Source: Alphaproteobacteria bacterium PA2 (GTDB taxonomy: Bacteria; Pseudomonadota; Alphaproteobacteria; Caulobacterales; Caulobacteraceae). Taken from it: DNA of 64,000 nucleotides. Positions within the stretch are counted from its first letter, which is position 1. Every line of letters begins with the position of its first letter. The stretch covers positions 1,957,001 to 2,021,000 of the forward strand of contig NKIZ01000001.1 in assembly GCA_002256425.1 (NCBI GenBank), given 5' to 3'. The notes beneath the pieces are model-generated. The model saw only the letters and a program-made list of their open reading frames with translations, had not been told where the DNA came from and searched no databases. Below are positions 38,637-48,000 of the stretch, in pieces. The translations under genes and the position numbers were made by a program.

Positions 38637-40433
38637 CTAGCCTACCCGGCGAGGATCAGCGACATCCTCGATCTCCAGCTCCACGCCCTGCCTGCCCTGC
38701 CAGTCATCGGGCTTGAGCTTACCCACCACATGCAGGGCGTTTGCGGCGCCCAGAAGCGTCCGCCCGAGTTCGGTGTCTTCAGCGCGCCAGGCCATGGCCT
38801 TCAGCTTGCCGCCAGAGCTGTCGGTGAGGGTCACCCGAACATGCCCGCCCCTCAAGGCCATGGGCCGCTCAACCCGGACATCAGCCATGGCGAACAGGGG
38901 TTCAGGATTTCCGGGGCCAAAGGGCGCCATTCGCTGGAAGGAATTATAGAGTGGCCGGTCGGCGCCGCGGGACGTAATCAGAGCGTCCACCTCGAGGGCA
39001 TCCGCCGCTGTCGCAATCTCGCTCTCATCGGCCACATGGTGGCAGAGAAACTCCCGCAGTTCGGGAATGCTGGCGGGCCTGACGCTCAATCCCGCAGCCA
39101 TGGCGTGGCCGCCGCCGGCCATCAACAGGCCGGCATCGTAGGCCGCCTGGACCGCCCTGCCCAGATTGACGCCAGGCTGGGACCGTCCTGAGCCCTTCCC
39201 GACGTCAGCGGCGCGATCGACGCCGATGACGATGACCGGCTTCCGGTAACGCTCCCGCAGCCTGCCCGCGACAATACCGATCACCCCAGGATGCCAGTCG
39301 TCACCAGAGACCATGATCATGGGCGCTTCGCCGAAATTGCTCTCGGTCTCTATGCGGGCGACAGCGGCGTCCAGAACTTCGCGCTCCACATCCTTGCGGG
39401 AGGCGTTGAGGGCGTCCAGTTCAGCCGCCAGATCCGCAGCCTCCGATGGATCCTCCGTCGAGAGAAGCCGCGCGCCCAGGTCGGCACGACCGATCCGGCC
39501 CCCGGCATTGATCCGTGGGCCCAGAACAAAGCCAGCATGGAAGGTTGTCGCTGGCCCCTGGGATTTGGCCACATCAAGCAGGGCCTTGAGCCCGATATTG
39601 CCCCAACTGGACATGACCTTCAGACCCTGGGTTGTCAGAGCCCTGTTGAAGCCGGTCAGTTCGGTGACGTCGCAGACCGCTCCCATGGCCGCCAGGTCCA
39701 GCCAGGTCCGCAGGTCAGGTTCGGTCTTGCCGTCGAACAGGCCTCGCCTGCGGGCCTCCCGGTTGAGTGCGGCCAGCAGGACGAAGGTCACGCCTGCTGC
39801 GGCAAGATTGCCCTGCCCGGACTGGTCGCCCGGCCGGTTGGGATTGACCAGGGCTGAGGCCGGAGGCACCTCGTCGCCGCGCATCAGGTGGTGGTCAATG
39901 ACCACGACCTCCAGGCCGATCTCAACGGCGTAGGCGATCGCGTCCTGGGCTGCTGCCCCACAGTCCACGGTAATGACCAGTTCCGCGCCTTCAGCCTTCA
40001 GGCGGCGGAAGGCGGGCGGGCTGGGGCCATACCCCTCGGTGATCCGGTCCGGCACATAGATGGGCAGGGTCTTGCCCATGGCGCGCATCCAGCGGACCAG
40101 CTGGGCGGCGCTGGAGGCACCGTCTACGTCATAGTCGGCAAAGACCACCATGGGGCGGTCGCGGACCACGGCCTCCACCAGGATTTCAGCGGCCCGGTCC
40201 ATATCCATGAAGCTGGACGGATCCGGGAACAGGGCCTTGAGGGTGGGATTGAGATAGGTCTCGCCAAGGTCCTCGGTTACGCCACGGGCGGCAAGGGCCC
40301 GGGCCAGGATCTCCGAGAGGCCTAGCTTTAGCTGATGGTGGCGAACAACCGAGTCATCGGCCGGTCTCTGTCGCCAGAGCCGGCCGGTCAGGGATCGGGT
40401 GACTCCGAGATAGCCCGTCGCCCCATCGGTCAT
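38637..40433 (-). CDS. recJ: Single-stranded-DNA-specific exonuclease RecJ
   Basis: 598 residues. DHH-family motifs are present: VVFADYDVDGASSAAQL (motif I), VITVDCGA (II), VVVIDHHLMRG (III, DHH), and the C-terminal DHHA1 region with SGDDWHPGVIGIVAGRL and AAGGGHAMAAG-type glycine motif (LLMAGGGHAMAAG). The OB-fold domain closes the protein. It degrades single-stranded DNA 5' to 3' in recombination and mismatch repair. The start lies four bases after the glpX stop, so it is the last gene of alaC-hom-glpX-recJ. Confidence 0.96.
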   Translation of the reverse strand: MTDGATGYLGVTRSLTGRLWRQRPADDSVVRHHQLKLGLSEILARALAARGVTEDLGETYLNPTLKALFPDPSSFMDMDRAAEILVEAVVRDRPMVVFADYDVDGASSAAQLVRWMRAMGKTLPIYVPDRITEGYGPSPPAFRRLKAEGAELVITVDCGAAAQDAIAYAVEIGLEVVVIDHHLMRGDEVPPASALVNPNRPGDQSGQGNLAAAGVTFVLLAALNREARRRGLFDGKTEPDLRTWLDLAAMGAVCDVTELTGFNRALTTQGLKVMSSWGNIGLKALLDVAKSQGPATTFHAGFVLGPRINAGGRIGRADLGARLLSTEDPSEAADLAAELDALNASRKDVEREVLDAAVARIETESNFGEAPMIMVSGDDWHPGVIGIVAGRLRERYRKPVIVIGVDRAADVGKGSGRSQPGVNLGRAVQAAYDAGLLMAGGGHAMAAGLSVRPASIPELREFLCHHVADESEIATAADALEVDALITSRGADRPLYNSFQRMAPFGPGNPEPLFAMADVRVERPMALRGGHVRVTLTDSSGGKLKAMAWRAEDTELGRTLLGAANALHVVGKLKPDDWQGRQGVELEIEDVADPRRVG

Positions 40434-40437
40434 GGGA

Positions 40438-41391
40438 TCAGACCGGACGCTTCATCCGGACTTCGCGCACGGTCCGCGTGGCTGAGTTCATCACCAGGGT
40501 GTGGGTGTGAACAAAGCCGCCTTCGTAGCGCACGCCGTCCAGCAGGGCGCCATTGGTAACCCCGGTAGCCGCGAAGATGGCGTCGGCCCGGACGATTTCA
40601 TGCAGGTCGTACTTGCGGTCGAAATCCGTAATGCCAACCCGCTGGCCACGGGCCTTCTCGTCGGCGTTGCGGAAGACCAGGCGGCCCTGGAACTGGCCGC
40701 CGACGCACTTGAGCGCGGCGCAGGCCAGTACGCCCTCTGGAGCGCCCCCCTGCCCCACATAGAGGTCAACACCCGTGGTAGGGTCAGCCGTGTTCATCAC
40801 GCCAGCCACGTCGCCATCGGTGATCAGATAGACCCGGGCGCCGACACTGCGCAGGTCAGCGATGATCTCGGCGTGTCTGGGCCGGTCCATGACGCAAACC
40901 GTGATTTCGGAGGGGTCCACGCCCTTGGCGGCCGCTAGAGCCCGGACGTTCTCGCTGGGAGCCTTGTCCAGATCTATGATCCCCGCCGGATAGCCCGGGC
41001 CGCAGGCGATCTTGTCCATATAGGTGTCCGGGGCATTCAACAGTGTCCCCTTGGGCGCCCAGGCCATGACGGCAAGGGCATTGGCCATGGCCTTGGCGGT
41101 CAGGGTCGTGCCTTCGAGCGGGTCGAGGGCGATGTCGATCTTGCGGGGGCCGCCCTTGCCGACCTTCTCGCCGATGAACAGCATGGGCGCTTCGTCCCGC
41201 TCGCCTTCGCCGATGACGATCTCGCCATCCACATCAAGGTCGTTGAGTGCTGTACGCATGGCGTCGACGGCAGCTTGGTCGGCAGCCTTCTCATCGCCCC
41301 GGCCCACCATGCTCCAGGCGGCGATTGCGGCGATCTCGGTGACGCGGACAGCGTCAAGGACCAGTCCGCGGTCCAGGTTCTCAGAACTCAT
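40438..41391 (-). CDS. glpX: Class II fructose-1,6-bisphosphatase
   Basis: 317 residues. GEIVIGEGERDEAPMLF, the metal/substrate motif IDIALDPLEGTT, MDRPRHAEIIADLR, LITDGDVAGVMNT and GQGGAPEGVLACAALKC are characteristic of GlpX. It hydrolyses fructose-1,6-bisphosphate in gluconeogenesis. It follows hom by 50 bases and precedes recJ by four, a gene order I recognise from many alphaproteobacteria. No class I enzyme is in the window. Confidence 0.96.
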   Translation of the reverse strand: MSSENLDRGLVLDAVRVTEIAAIAAWSMVGRGDEKAADQAAVDAMRTALNDLDVDGEIVIGEGERDEAPMLFIGEKVGKGGPRKIDIALDPLEGTTLTAKAMANALAVMAWAPKGTLLNAPDTYMDKIACGPGYPAGIIDLDKAPSENVRALAAAKGVDPSEITVCVMDRPRHAEIIADLRSVGARVYLITDGDVAGVMNTADPTTGVDLYVGQGGAPEGVLACAALKCVGGQFQGRLVFRNADEKARGQRVGITDFDRKYDLHEIVRADAIFAATGVTNGALLDGVRYEGGFVHTHTLVMNSATRTVREVRMKRPV

Positions 41392-41441
41392 TTGCGCCTC
41401 TTTCCTTGGTCGACCTCGGGGCCGACAGGTCGTTCAGGTTG

Positions 41442-42731
41442 TCAGATACGCGCTATGCGAAGAAGTCGCGGCCTGTCCAGGACCGACGGCAGATCAGCAA
41501 TGCGCTCAATTGCGGCCATCAACACAGATTCGGCCACGGCGTGTGTAGTCAATACGATTGGAACCCCGTCAGCCTTCTCGACAGGCTTCTGAAGGAAGCT
41601 TTCAATTGAAACCCCAGCCTCGGCGAGGGTTTCCGACACTGCGGCGATGACGCCGGGCTCGTCCTTGACCATGAACCGCAGATAGGCTCGCCCCATGGAC
41701 TTGGAGGGATCAACGGGCGTGAAGGGCTTCAGTTCCGAGGCCGGCTTCTGGAAGACAGGGCGCACGGAACGGGTCATGACATCGGCGATGTCAGCCGCCA
41801 CGGCGGCTGCCGTCGGGCCCGCCCCAGCGCCAGGTCCCTGAACGTAGATACGGCCGGTCCGCTGACCTTCGATGAAGAGCGCGTTGAGGGCGCCTCCAGC
41901 CTGGGCCAGGGGGTGAGACATCGGCGCCAGGGACGGATGCACCCGGACAAGGACGCCATCCTCGGACCGCTCCGCCGACGCCACAAGCTTGACCCGGTAG
42001 CCCAGGTCCTTGGCCAGACGGATGTCCATCAGGTCGATCTGGTCAATGCCCTCGATCTCGGCGGCGGCGAAGTTCGGCGCGCATCCGAAGGCCAGGGCGG
42101 CCAGCAAGGTGATCTTGTGGGCCGCATCAAAGCCGCCAACATCCATGGTCGGGTCAGCTTCGGCATAGCCAAGCCGCTGGGCGTCCGAGAGGACGTCCGC
42201 AAAGGCCCGGCCCGTCGCTTCCATTTCCGTCAGGATGTAGTTGCAGGTGCCGTTCAGAATGCCCGCCACGCTGCGGATGTCGTCCCCGACCATGGCTTCG
42301 CGCATGATCTTGACCGCAGGCACGCCGCCCATGACGGCGGCTTCGAACAACAGGGGCACACCCTTGGCTTCCGCCAGGCGGGCCAGTTCCGCCCCATGCT
42401 CGGCCAGCAGGGCCTTGTTGGCTGTCACCACAGGCTTGCCGGCGTTCAGGGCGGCCTCGACCGCCGCCTTGGCCGGACCATCAGACCCGCCGATCAGCTC
42501 GACAAAGATGTCGTTGTCCGGCGACCTGGCCAGTTCCACGGGATCGTCAAACCAGGGCATGTTCGAAATGTCATAGGGCCTGGGCCGCGACCGCGATCGG
42601 GCCGAGACGCCGGTCACGACCGCCTGGCCGCCGGTTGGCGAAAACCCCGGACGTTCCCCCAGGAAGGTCAGGAGCCCGGCCCCAACGGTGCCGAGGCCAG
42701 CTATGCCAATACGCCAGTCGGTCTTGCTCAT
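41442..42731 (-). CDS. hom: Homoserine dehydrogenase
   Basis: 429 residues. N-terminal cofactor motif IGIAGLGTVGAGLL, the catalytic region GGVPAVKIMREAM and GILNGTCNYILTEME, EADPTMDVGGFDAAHK, and a C-terminal ACT domain (RFMVKDEPGVIAAVSETLAEAGVSIESF) expected to bind threonine as feedback inhibitor. It reduces aspartate semialdehyde to homoserine for threonine and methionine. Its ATG overlaps the alaC stop (ATGA), so the two are translationally coupled. The metC product in the sulfur region works downstream of it. Confidence 0.96.
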   Translation of the reverse strand: MSKTDWRIGIAGLGTVGAGLLTFLGERPGFSPTGGQAVVTGVSARSRSRPRPYDISNMPWFDDPVELARSPDNDIFVELIGGSDGPAKAAVEAALNAGKPVVTANKALLAEHGAELARLAEAKGVPLLFEAAVMGGVPAVKIMREAMVGDDIRSVAGILNGTCNYILTEMEATGRAFADVLSDAQRLGYAEADPTMDVGGFDAAHKITLLAALAFGCAPNFAAAEIEGIDQIDLMDIRLAKDLGYRVKLVASAERSEDGVLVRVHPSLAPMSHPLAQAGGALNALFIEGQRTGRIYVQGPGAGAGPTAAAVAADIADVMTRSVRPVFQKPASELKPFTPVDPSKSMGRAYLRFMVKDEPGVIAAVSETLAEAGVSIESFLQKPVEKADGVPIVLTTHAVAESVLMAAIERIADLPSVLDRPRLLRIARI

Positions 42732-43948
42732 TTCTTCGCCATGGAGTTGTGGGCCCGACCGAGGATCTCGTCCGCATTGCTGAGGAACTTCTTGACGTTC
42801 CGGGCGGCCTGCCGGATCCGGTGCTCGTTCTCGACAAGGCCGACGCGGACGAAGCCCTCTCCGTACTCGCCAAACCCGACGCCAGGCGCCACGGCCACGC
42901 CGGCCTCCTCAATCAGCAGCTTGGAGAACAGCATGGCGCCAGCTTCGCGATAGGGCTCGGGAACAGGCGCCCAGGCGAACATGGAGGCTGGCGGCGAGGG
43001 AATGTCCCACCCTGCCCGCTTCATGGTGGTGATCAGCGTGTCGCGGCGCTTCTTGTAGATACCGCGGATTTCCTCGACGCAGTCTTGGGGACCGTTGAGC
43101 GCCGTCGCAGCCGCCACCTGGATCGGCGTATAGGCGCCATAGTCCAGATAGGACTTCACCCGGGCAAGGGCGGCGCAGATCCGCTCATTGCCGACCACCA
43201 TGCCGACCCGCCAGCCGGCCATGGCATAGGTCTTGGACAGGGAATTGACCTCAACGGCAATGTCCTTGGCGCCGTCAACCTCAAGGATTGAAGGCGGCGG
43301 ATTGTCGTCAAAATAGATCTCTGAATAGGCGATGTCGGAAATGACCAGCAGGTCGTGCTTCTTGGCCAGGGCCACGGCGTCCTTGTAGAAGTCCACATCG
43401 ACGCACTGGGCAGTCGGATTGGACGGATAGGACAGGATCAGCACGCTTGGCGCCGGGCTGGACTGGCGCATGGCCGCGCTGACGCCGGACAGATAGGCTT
43501 CGGGCGACGGCGCCGGCAGGTGACGGATGACGCCCCCGGCCATGATGAAACCATAGGCGTGGATCGGATAGGCCGGATTCGGGCACAGGATGACATCGCC
43601 CGGCGCCGTGAGGGCCTGGGCCAGATTGGCGAAGCCTTCCTTCGAGCCAAGCGTGGCTATGACTTCCGTGTCAGGGTTCAGCTTCACCCCGAAGCGGCGG
43701 TCGTAATAGCCCGCCATGGCGCGACGCAGACCAATGATACCCTTGGAGGCGGAATAGCGGCCAGCCTTGGGATCGCGGGCGGTTTCGATCAGCTTGGCGA
43801 CAATATGCTTGGGAGTCGGCATGTCGGGATTGCCCATGCCGAAGTCGATGATGTCGGTGCCCTGGGCGCGCAGGCGCGCCTTGATGCGGTTGACCTCCTC
43901 CAGAACGTAGGGAGGGAGGCGTTTGATACGGTGGAATTCAGGAGTCAT
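42728..43948 (-). CDS. alaC: Class I/II aminotransferase, AlaC-like
   Basis: 406 residues. N-terminal PEFHRIKRLPPYVLEEVN and FGMGNPDMPTPKH, aspartate in VISDIAYSEIYFD, PLP lysine in SLSKTYAMAGWRVG and the arginine in EGFVRVGLVENEHRIRQA define the AlaC/YfdZ branch of fold-type I aminotransferases, often labelled LL-diaminopimelate aminotransferase in databases. In enterobacteria AlaC makes alanine from pyruvate with glutamate; substrate choice here is uncertain. It is the first gene of alaC-hom-glpX-recJ. Confidence 0.9.
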   Translation of the reverse strand: MTPEFHRIKRLPPYVLEEVNRIKARLRAQGTDIIDFGMGNPDMPTPKHIVAKLIETARDPKAGRYSASKGIIGLRRAMAGYYDRRFGVKLNPDTEVIATLGSKEGFANLAQALTAPGDVILCPNPAYPIHAYGFIMAGGVIRHLPAPSPEAYLSGVSAAMRQSSPAPSVLILSYPSNPTAQCVDVDFYKDAVALAKKHDLLVISDIAYSEIYFDDNPPPSILEVDGAKDIAVEVNSLSKTYAMAGWRVGMVVGNERICAALARVKSYLDYGAYTPIQVAAATALNGPQDCVEEIRGIYKKRRDTLITTMKRAGWDIPSPPASMFAWAPVPEPYREAGAMLFSKLLIEEAGVAVAPGVGFGEYGEGFVRVGLVENEHRIRQAARNVKKFLSNADEILGRAHNSMAKK

Positions 43949-44063
43949 GTTTTAAAGCTCGGGCCACGGGCTCCGCGGCGATTGGGAGCTGAAGTCGAGC
44001 CTGGCATAGCCGTGGATCCGGCCAACGCCAAGCGGGTTCAAGGCTTTTAGCCCCCGCAGGCCC

Positions 44064-44504
44064 CTATCTCTTGGGCGGCGGGGGCGGCGTAGCTCGCCTC
44101 CGGAGTTCGCGGGCGTAGGCTTCAGTCGCCGCGCTTGTTGAGATCAGGCTTGCGGGAACCGGCCCGGCCTGGGCGATCGCCCGGGCTGCAAAGGCTTCGG
44201 TCCCCGACAGGGTCCAAGTGGAGTCTGCCGTCGCCTGCTCAAGCGCAAGGCGATCCGCCTGAGTGGCTCGCGCTGCCTGGCCCCAGGCCCTGACGGGGCG
44301 CAGGTCGGTTGGCGCAGCCGGAATGTCGGAAAAACTGGGATAGGTCTGCGGCGCGCGGCTGATGGCTGCGACCTCCGGGGCCATCGAATTTCCGGAAGAC
44401 GCCGTTTCGACCGTCGTACAGGCGCCTGCCAGCAGGCATGAAAGGACAACGACCGCCGCCCGGCCTTCGACTCGACTCGCGAAAATTCTAGTGGACGCGT
44501 TCAT
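44064..44504 (-). CDS. Small lipoprotein of unknown function
   Basis: 146 residues from the ATG at 44504. The segment VVVLSCLLAGACTTVE contains a lipobox (LAGAC), so it should be lipidated and held in the envelope. The rest is alanine-, threonine- and arginine-rich, with SRAPQTYPSFSDIPAAPTDLRPV followed by a helical part and a proline-rich end (ATPPPPPKR). The region SFSDIPAAPTDLRP recalls small envelope lipoproteins found in Caulobacterales but I cannot name the family. It is divergent from phaC across 81 bases. Confidence 0.7.
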   Translation of the reverse strand: MNASTRIFASRVEGRAAVVVLSCLLAGACTTVETASSGNSMAPEVAAISRAPQTYPSFSDIPAAPTDLRPVRAWGQAARATQADRLALEQATADSTWTLSGTEAFAARAIAQAGPVPASLISTSAATEAYARELRRRATPPPPPKR

Positions 44505-44585
44505 ATCAAGGCCGGTCTTATGCCATGATTGCATCTGAAGAAAGAGCGAGAGCCACAAGCCCGCTGCAAACCAGGGACAACCACC

Positions 44586-46556
44586 ATGTCTGCTCGAGAC
44601 GGCAAATCGGCGAAGTCGGGCTCCAAGACGGAGAAGTCCAGCAAATCCAAGCCGAAGACCGCCAAGCCGAAATCGGTGAAGGCGCCAAAAACCGAAGCCC
44701 CTGCAGCCCCGGAAGTCGAAGCCGGACAGGCTTCAGGTCCGAAGCCGGGGGCCGCAAACGCTTTTGATCCTCAGCGCCTCACGGCAGAGCAGTTGGAGAT
44801 TGTCGAAAAGCTGTCCGCCAACCTCGCCAGGGCCGCGGTGACGGCCCAGGGCGCCATCGCCGAAGCCGCCCTGCGACAGGCAGAGCGCCCGTCCGCCCTG
44901 TCCGCTGACCCCTTCCATGTAAGCTCGGCCCTCACCGACGTCATGGGTCGGCTGTCCGCGCAGCCAGAGCGGCTGGTCCGCGCCCAGGCCGACCTTTTCC
45001 AGAAATACATGGAGCTCTGGCAATCAGCGGCCCGCCGGGCGTCGGGCGAGACCGTGTCGCCCGTGGTCGAGCCGGCCAAGGGCGACAAGCGGTTCCTCGA
45101 CCCCGACTGGAGCGAGAATCCCGTCTTTGACGTGATCAAGCAGTCCTATCTGGTCACGTCGAACTGGCTGAACGCCCTGGTGTCTGACGTGGATGACGTG
45201 GAGCCCATGACCAAGCGTCGGGTCGAGTTCTTCATGAAGATGCTCACCGACGCCTTCGCACCGTCCAACTTCCTGGTCTCCAATCCCGCCGCCCTGCGGG
45301 AAGCCATTTCCAGCCGTGGCGAGAGCCTGCTCAAGGGCATGGAGAATTTCGCAGAAGACCTGTCCAGAGGCGGTGGCCAGCTTGCCATCAGCCAGACCGA
45401 CTACGACATGTTCAAGATCGGCGAAAACGTCGCCACAGCCCCGGGCAAGGTGATCTTCCAGAACGAGATCATCCAGCTCCTGCAATTCACCCCGACAACC
45501 GAGCAGGTCTACGAGATCCCGCTGGTGATCTTCCCGCCCTGGATCAACAAATTCTACATTCTGGACCTGCGACCCGAGAACTCGATGATCAGGTGGCTGA
45601 CTGATCAGGGGATCACGGTTTTCGTCGCGTCCTGGGTCAACCCGGACAAGGCCCTCGCCGCCAAGACCTTTGAAGACTACATGCGCCAGGGCATTTACGA
45701 AGGCACTGCAGCAGCCATGAAGCAGGCTGGCGTCGATCGGGTGAACACGGTCGGCTACTGCATTGGCGGAACCCTGCTGGCCTCGACCCTGGCTCACATG
45801 GAAGCAAAGGGCGACAAGCGCATACAGTCAGCGACCTTCTTCGCCGCCCAGCAGGACTTTTCGGAAGCCGGCGATCTCCTGCTCTTCACCAATGAGGAAT
45901 GGCTGAAGGATCTGGAACAGATGATGGACGCCGAGGGTGGGGTCCTGCGCGGCCAGTCCATGGCCGACACCTTCAACATCCTGCGTTCGAACGACCTGAT
46001 CTGGTCCTTCTTCGTCAACAACTACCTGATGGGCAAGGAGCCCAAACCCTTCGACCTGCTGTTCTGGAATTCCGACCAGACCCGCATGCCCAAGGCCCTG
46101 CACCTGTTCTATCTGCGCAAGTTCTATGGCGAGAACGCACTGGCCAAGGGCGAACTGGTTATGGATGGGGTCAAGCTTGATCTCTCCACCGTCAAGACCC
46201 CGGTCTATGTGCAGTCATCGAAAGAAGACCACATCGCCCCTGCCCGCTCCGTCTATCGCGGAGCGCGGCTGTTCGGCGGCCCGGTCACCTTCACCCTCTC
46301 CGGGTCAGGCCACATAGCCGGCGTCATCAATGCGCCTGTGGCGAAGAAGTACCAGCACTGGACCAACTCTGACCTGCCGGTCACGGTCGAAGCGTGGATG
46401 GCGGACGCCGTCGAAACCCCGGGTTCCTGGTGGCCGCACTGGGCAGCCTGGCTGCAGGAGCGCTCCGGCGGAATGGTCGCCGCCCGGGATCCGGCCAAGG
46501 GCCCCCTCCAGCCCCTTGAGGACGCACCTGGATCCTATGTGAAGGTCACGTCCTAG
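44586..46556 (+). CDS. phaC: Class I poly(3-hydroxyalkanoate) polymerase
   Basis: 656 residues from the ATG at 44586. The N-terminal ~60 residues are a lysine/alanine/proline-rich tail (SAKSGSKTEKSSKSKPK), then comes the PhaC N-terminal domain and the alpha/beta-hydrolase core. The catalytic triad is visible: Cys392 in the lipase-like box GYCIGG, Asp548 in SKEDHIAP and His576 in SGSGHIAG, with the same 28-residue Asp-His spacing as the Cupriavidus enzyme. It polymerises (R)-3-hydroxyacyl-CoA into storage granules. Typical class I enzymes are about 590 residues, so the basic tail is extra. phaA, phaB and phasin genes are not adjacent. Its end overlaps a converging gene by 11 bases. Confidence 0.96.
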   Translation: MSARDGKSAKSGSKTEKSSKSKPKTAKPKSVKAPKTEAPAAPEVEAGQASGPKPGAANAFDPQRLTAEQLEIVEKLSANLARAAVTAQGAIAEAALRQAERPSALSADPFHVSSALTDVMGRLSAQPERLVRAQADLFQKYMELWQSAARRASGETVSPVVEPAKGDKRFLDPDWSENPVFDVIKQSYLVTSNWLNALVSDVDDVEPMTKRRVEFFMKMLTDAFAPSNFLVSNPAALREAISSRGESLLKGMENFAEDLSRGGGQLAISQTDYDMFKIGENVATAPGKVIFQNEIIQLLQFTPTTEQVYEIPLVIFPPWINKFYILDLRPENSMIRWLTDQGITVFVASWVNPDKALAAKTFEDYMRQGIYEGTAAAMKQAGVDRVNTVGYCIGGTLLASTLAHMEAKGDKRIQSATFFAAQQDFSEAGDLLLFTNEEWLKDLEQMMDAEGGVLRGQSMADTFNILRSNDLIWSFFVNNYLMGKEPKPFDLLFWNSDQTRMPKALHLFYLRKFYGENALAKGELVMDGVKLDLSTVKTPVYVQSSKEDHIAPARSVYRGARLFGGPVTFTLSGSGHIAGVINAPVAKKYQHWTNSDLPVTVEAWMADAVETPGSWWPHWAAWLQERSGGMVAARDPAKGPLQPLEDAPGSYVKVTS

Positions 46557-47418
46557 GTTTGAATACCAGCAGACGAAGGAATACCGCCAGGGCGCCGATC
46601 GGCGCCGTGGTGTGTACCATCCAGGGTGACAGGGGGGATGGGCCCCGCTCAAATCCAAAGCCGAACAGGGTCAGCTGATCAGTCACGATCCTTATTGAAC
46701 CCAGCCTCCAGTCCATCCAGACAGAACCGGCCCCGACAAAGGCGCCCAGCATCCAGAGCAGGCGCCAGGGCAGTCGTCGCGCACGCAAGGCCTGCAGCAT
46801 GGCCGCAAACATGAAGGCCGGAGTCGCAAGGGTGGCGGCGAAGAAGGCCCATTGTCCCGTCGACTTCGCCGGCCCGAAGAAGCTGGCCTGCGCGTCATCT
46901 TCGGGCGTCACCTCAATGGCCGTGATCGAGACCAGCTTGAAAACCTTGCCGACCTTGTAGGGCCTGACGCCTTCTTCGGCTTTGGGGGGTTCCGACAATT
47001 CAACCTTGTCCGGCAGCATTGGGCGACCCCGGATGGGGTCATAGACCCTGCGCCAGCCCCGTTGCTCGACCTGCAGGTCAATGACCACCCGCTTCGTGGG
47101 GAAGGTATAGAGATAGCTCAGGTTGGAGCGGTCCCAGCGCGCTTTGGCGACTGTCTTGTCCGACGAAATCAGCTTGATCGACCAGGGGGGATCTGCCGGA
47201 AATACCGACCTGGCTTCCTCAATGCGGCCAGCATGGGCCGGGTCGGCAAAGAAAGCAGGGGCCAGGCTCCGGTCGATGGCCGGCCAGTCCGCCCGCTGGA
47301 TCGCGTCAATCGTGGTCCGCCCCATACGGTCGGCGTCAAGATCTGCAACCTGTGGGGCGCAGGCGCACAAGGCCAGGAGCAATCCTGCCACCCAAGCCCA
47401 ATTCAACCTACCCACCAT
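46546..47418 (-). CDS. Membrane lipoprotein of unknown function
   Basis: 290 residues. The N-terminus (WVAGLLLALCACAP) carries a lipobox-like LCAC. A periplasmic region of about 170 residues follows (for example IDAIQRADWPAIDRSLAP, VIDLQVEQRGWRRVYD), then three hydrophobic stretches: WAFFAATLATPAFMFAAML, LLWMLGAFVGAGSVW and TTAPIGALAVFLRLLVF. I do not recognise the family. The first part, with its ADW...AFFADPA pattern, resembles a small NTF2-like or DUF domain, but this is weak. It converges on phaC with an 11-base overlap and follows msrB by 54 bases on the same strand. Confidence 0.7.
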   Translation of the reverse strand: MVGRLNWAWVAGLLLALCACAPQVADLDADRMGRTTIDAIQRADWPAIDRSLAPAFFADPAHAGRIEEARSVFPADPPWSIKLISSDKTVAKARWDRSNLSYLYTFPTKRVVIDLQVEQRGWRRVYDPIRGRPMLPDKVELSEPPKAEEGVRPYKVGKVFKLVSITAIEVTPEDDAQASFFGPAKSTGQWAFFAATLATPAFMFAAMLQALRARRLPWRLLWMLGAFVGAGSVWMDWRLGSIRIVTDQLTLFGFGFERGPSPLSPWMVHTTAPIGALAVFLRLLVFKPRT

Positions 47419-47472
47419 GCACCCCCGTGGCCGTTTCGAGCGGACCCTAGTCAGGCCGGGCTTTCAGGGCAA

Positions 47473-47976
47473 TCAGGCAGGAATGAACTTCAGGGCGGCG
47501 CCGTTGCTGCAAAACCGCTGACCTGTCGGCCGGGGACCGTCGTCGAACAGGTGCCCGTGATGTCCCAGACAACGTGCGCAGTGGTATTCGGTCCTTGGAA
47601 TGCCGATGGCGAAGTCCGTTTTGGTGGCCAGGGCGCCCTTGATCGACATGAAGAAGCTGGGCCAGCCTGTGCCGCTGTCATACTTTGTCTCGGACTTGAA
47701 AAGCGGCAGGTCACAGCCCTGACAGGCGAAAACGCCCTTGCGGTGTTCGTTGAGCAGCGGGCTCGACCCCGGCCGCTCGGTATCTTCATGCCGAAGGACC
47801 CTGTAGGCGGCGGGCGCGAGCCGCTTCTTCCATTCGGCATCCGAAAGCTTCCGCCAGAGCGACGAAGCATAGGCGTCAGCGGCAAGGGCTACCACAGGAG
47901 TGAAGGAAGCGCCGATTGCAAAGGCGCTGGCCAGAAGATGGCGGCGGTTCAGGTGCGTTGAGGATTCCATACCCAT
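47473..47976 (-). CDS. msrB: Peptide-methionine (R)-S-oxide reductase, exported by Tat
   Basis: 167 residues. The N-terminus has a twin-arginine signal (NRRHLLASAFAIGASFTP) and a likely cleavage before DAYASSLW. The MsrB domain has two zinc CxxC pairs (ACQGCD, HCARC), the motif SGTGWPSFF and the catalytic cysteine in QRFCSNGAALKF. It repairs methionine-R-sulfoxide, here in the periplasm, so it needs an envelope reductant such as a thioredoxin-like or DsbD system not seen in the window. It follows the GNAT gene by 24 bases on the same strand. Confidence 0.94.
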   Translation of the reverse strand: MGMESSTHLNRRHLLASAFAIGASFTPVVALAADAYASSLWRKLSDAEWKKRLAPAAYRVLRHEDTERPGSSPLLNEHRKGVFACQGCDLPLFKSETKYDSGTGWPSFFMSIKGALATKTDFAIGIPRTEYHCARCLGHHGHLFDDGPRPTGQRFCSNGAALKFIPA

Positions 47977-48000
47977 GACTACGCCTGCTGCCGTCTGAAG

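Noticed and set aside
44051..44095. Hairpin GCCCCCGC...GCGGGGGC at the end of the lipoprotein gene
   Set aside because: The 3' arm is followed by TAAAAG, not a T-run, and the loop is long; too weak to call a terminator.
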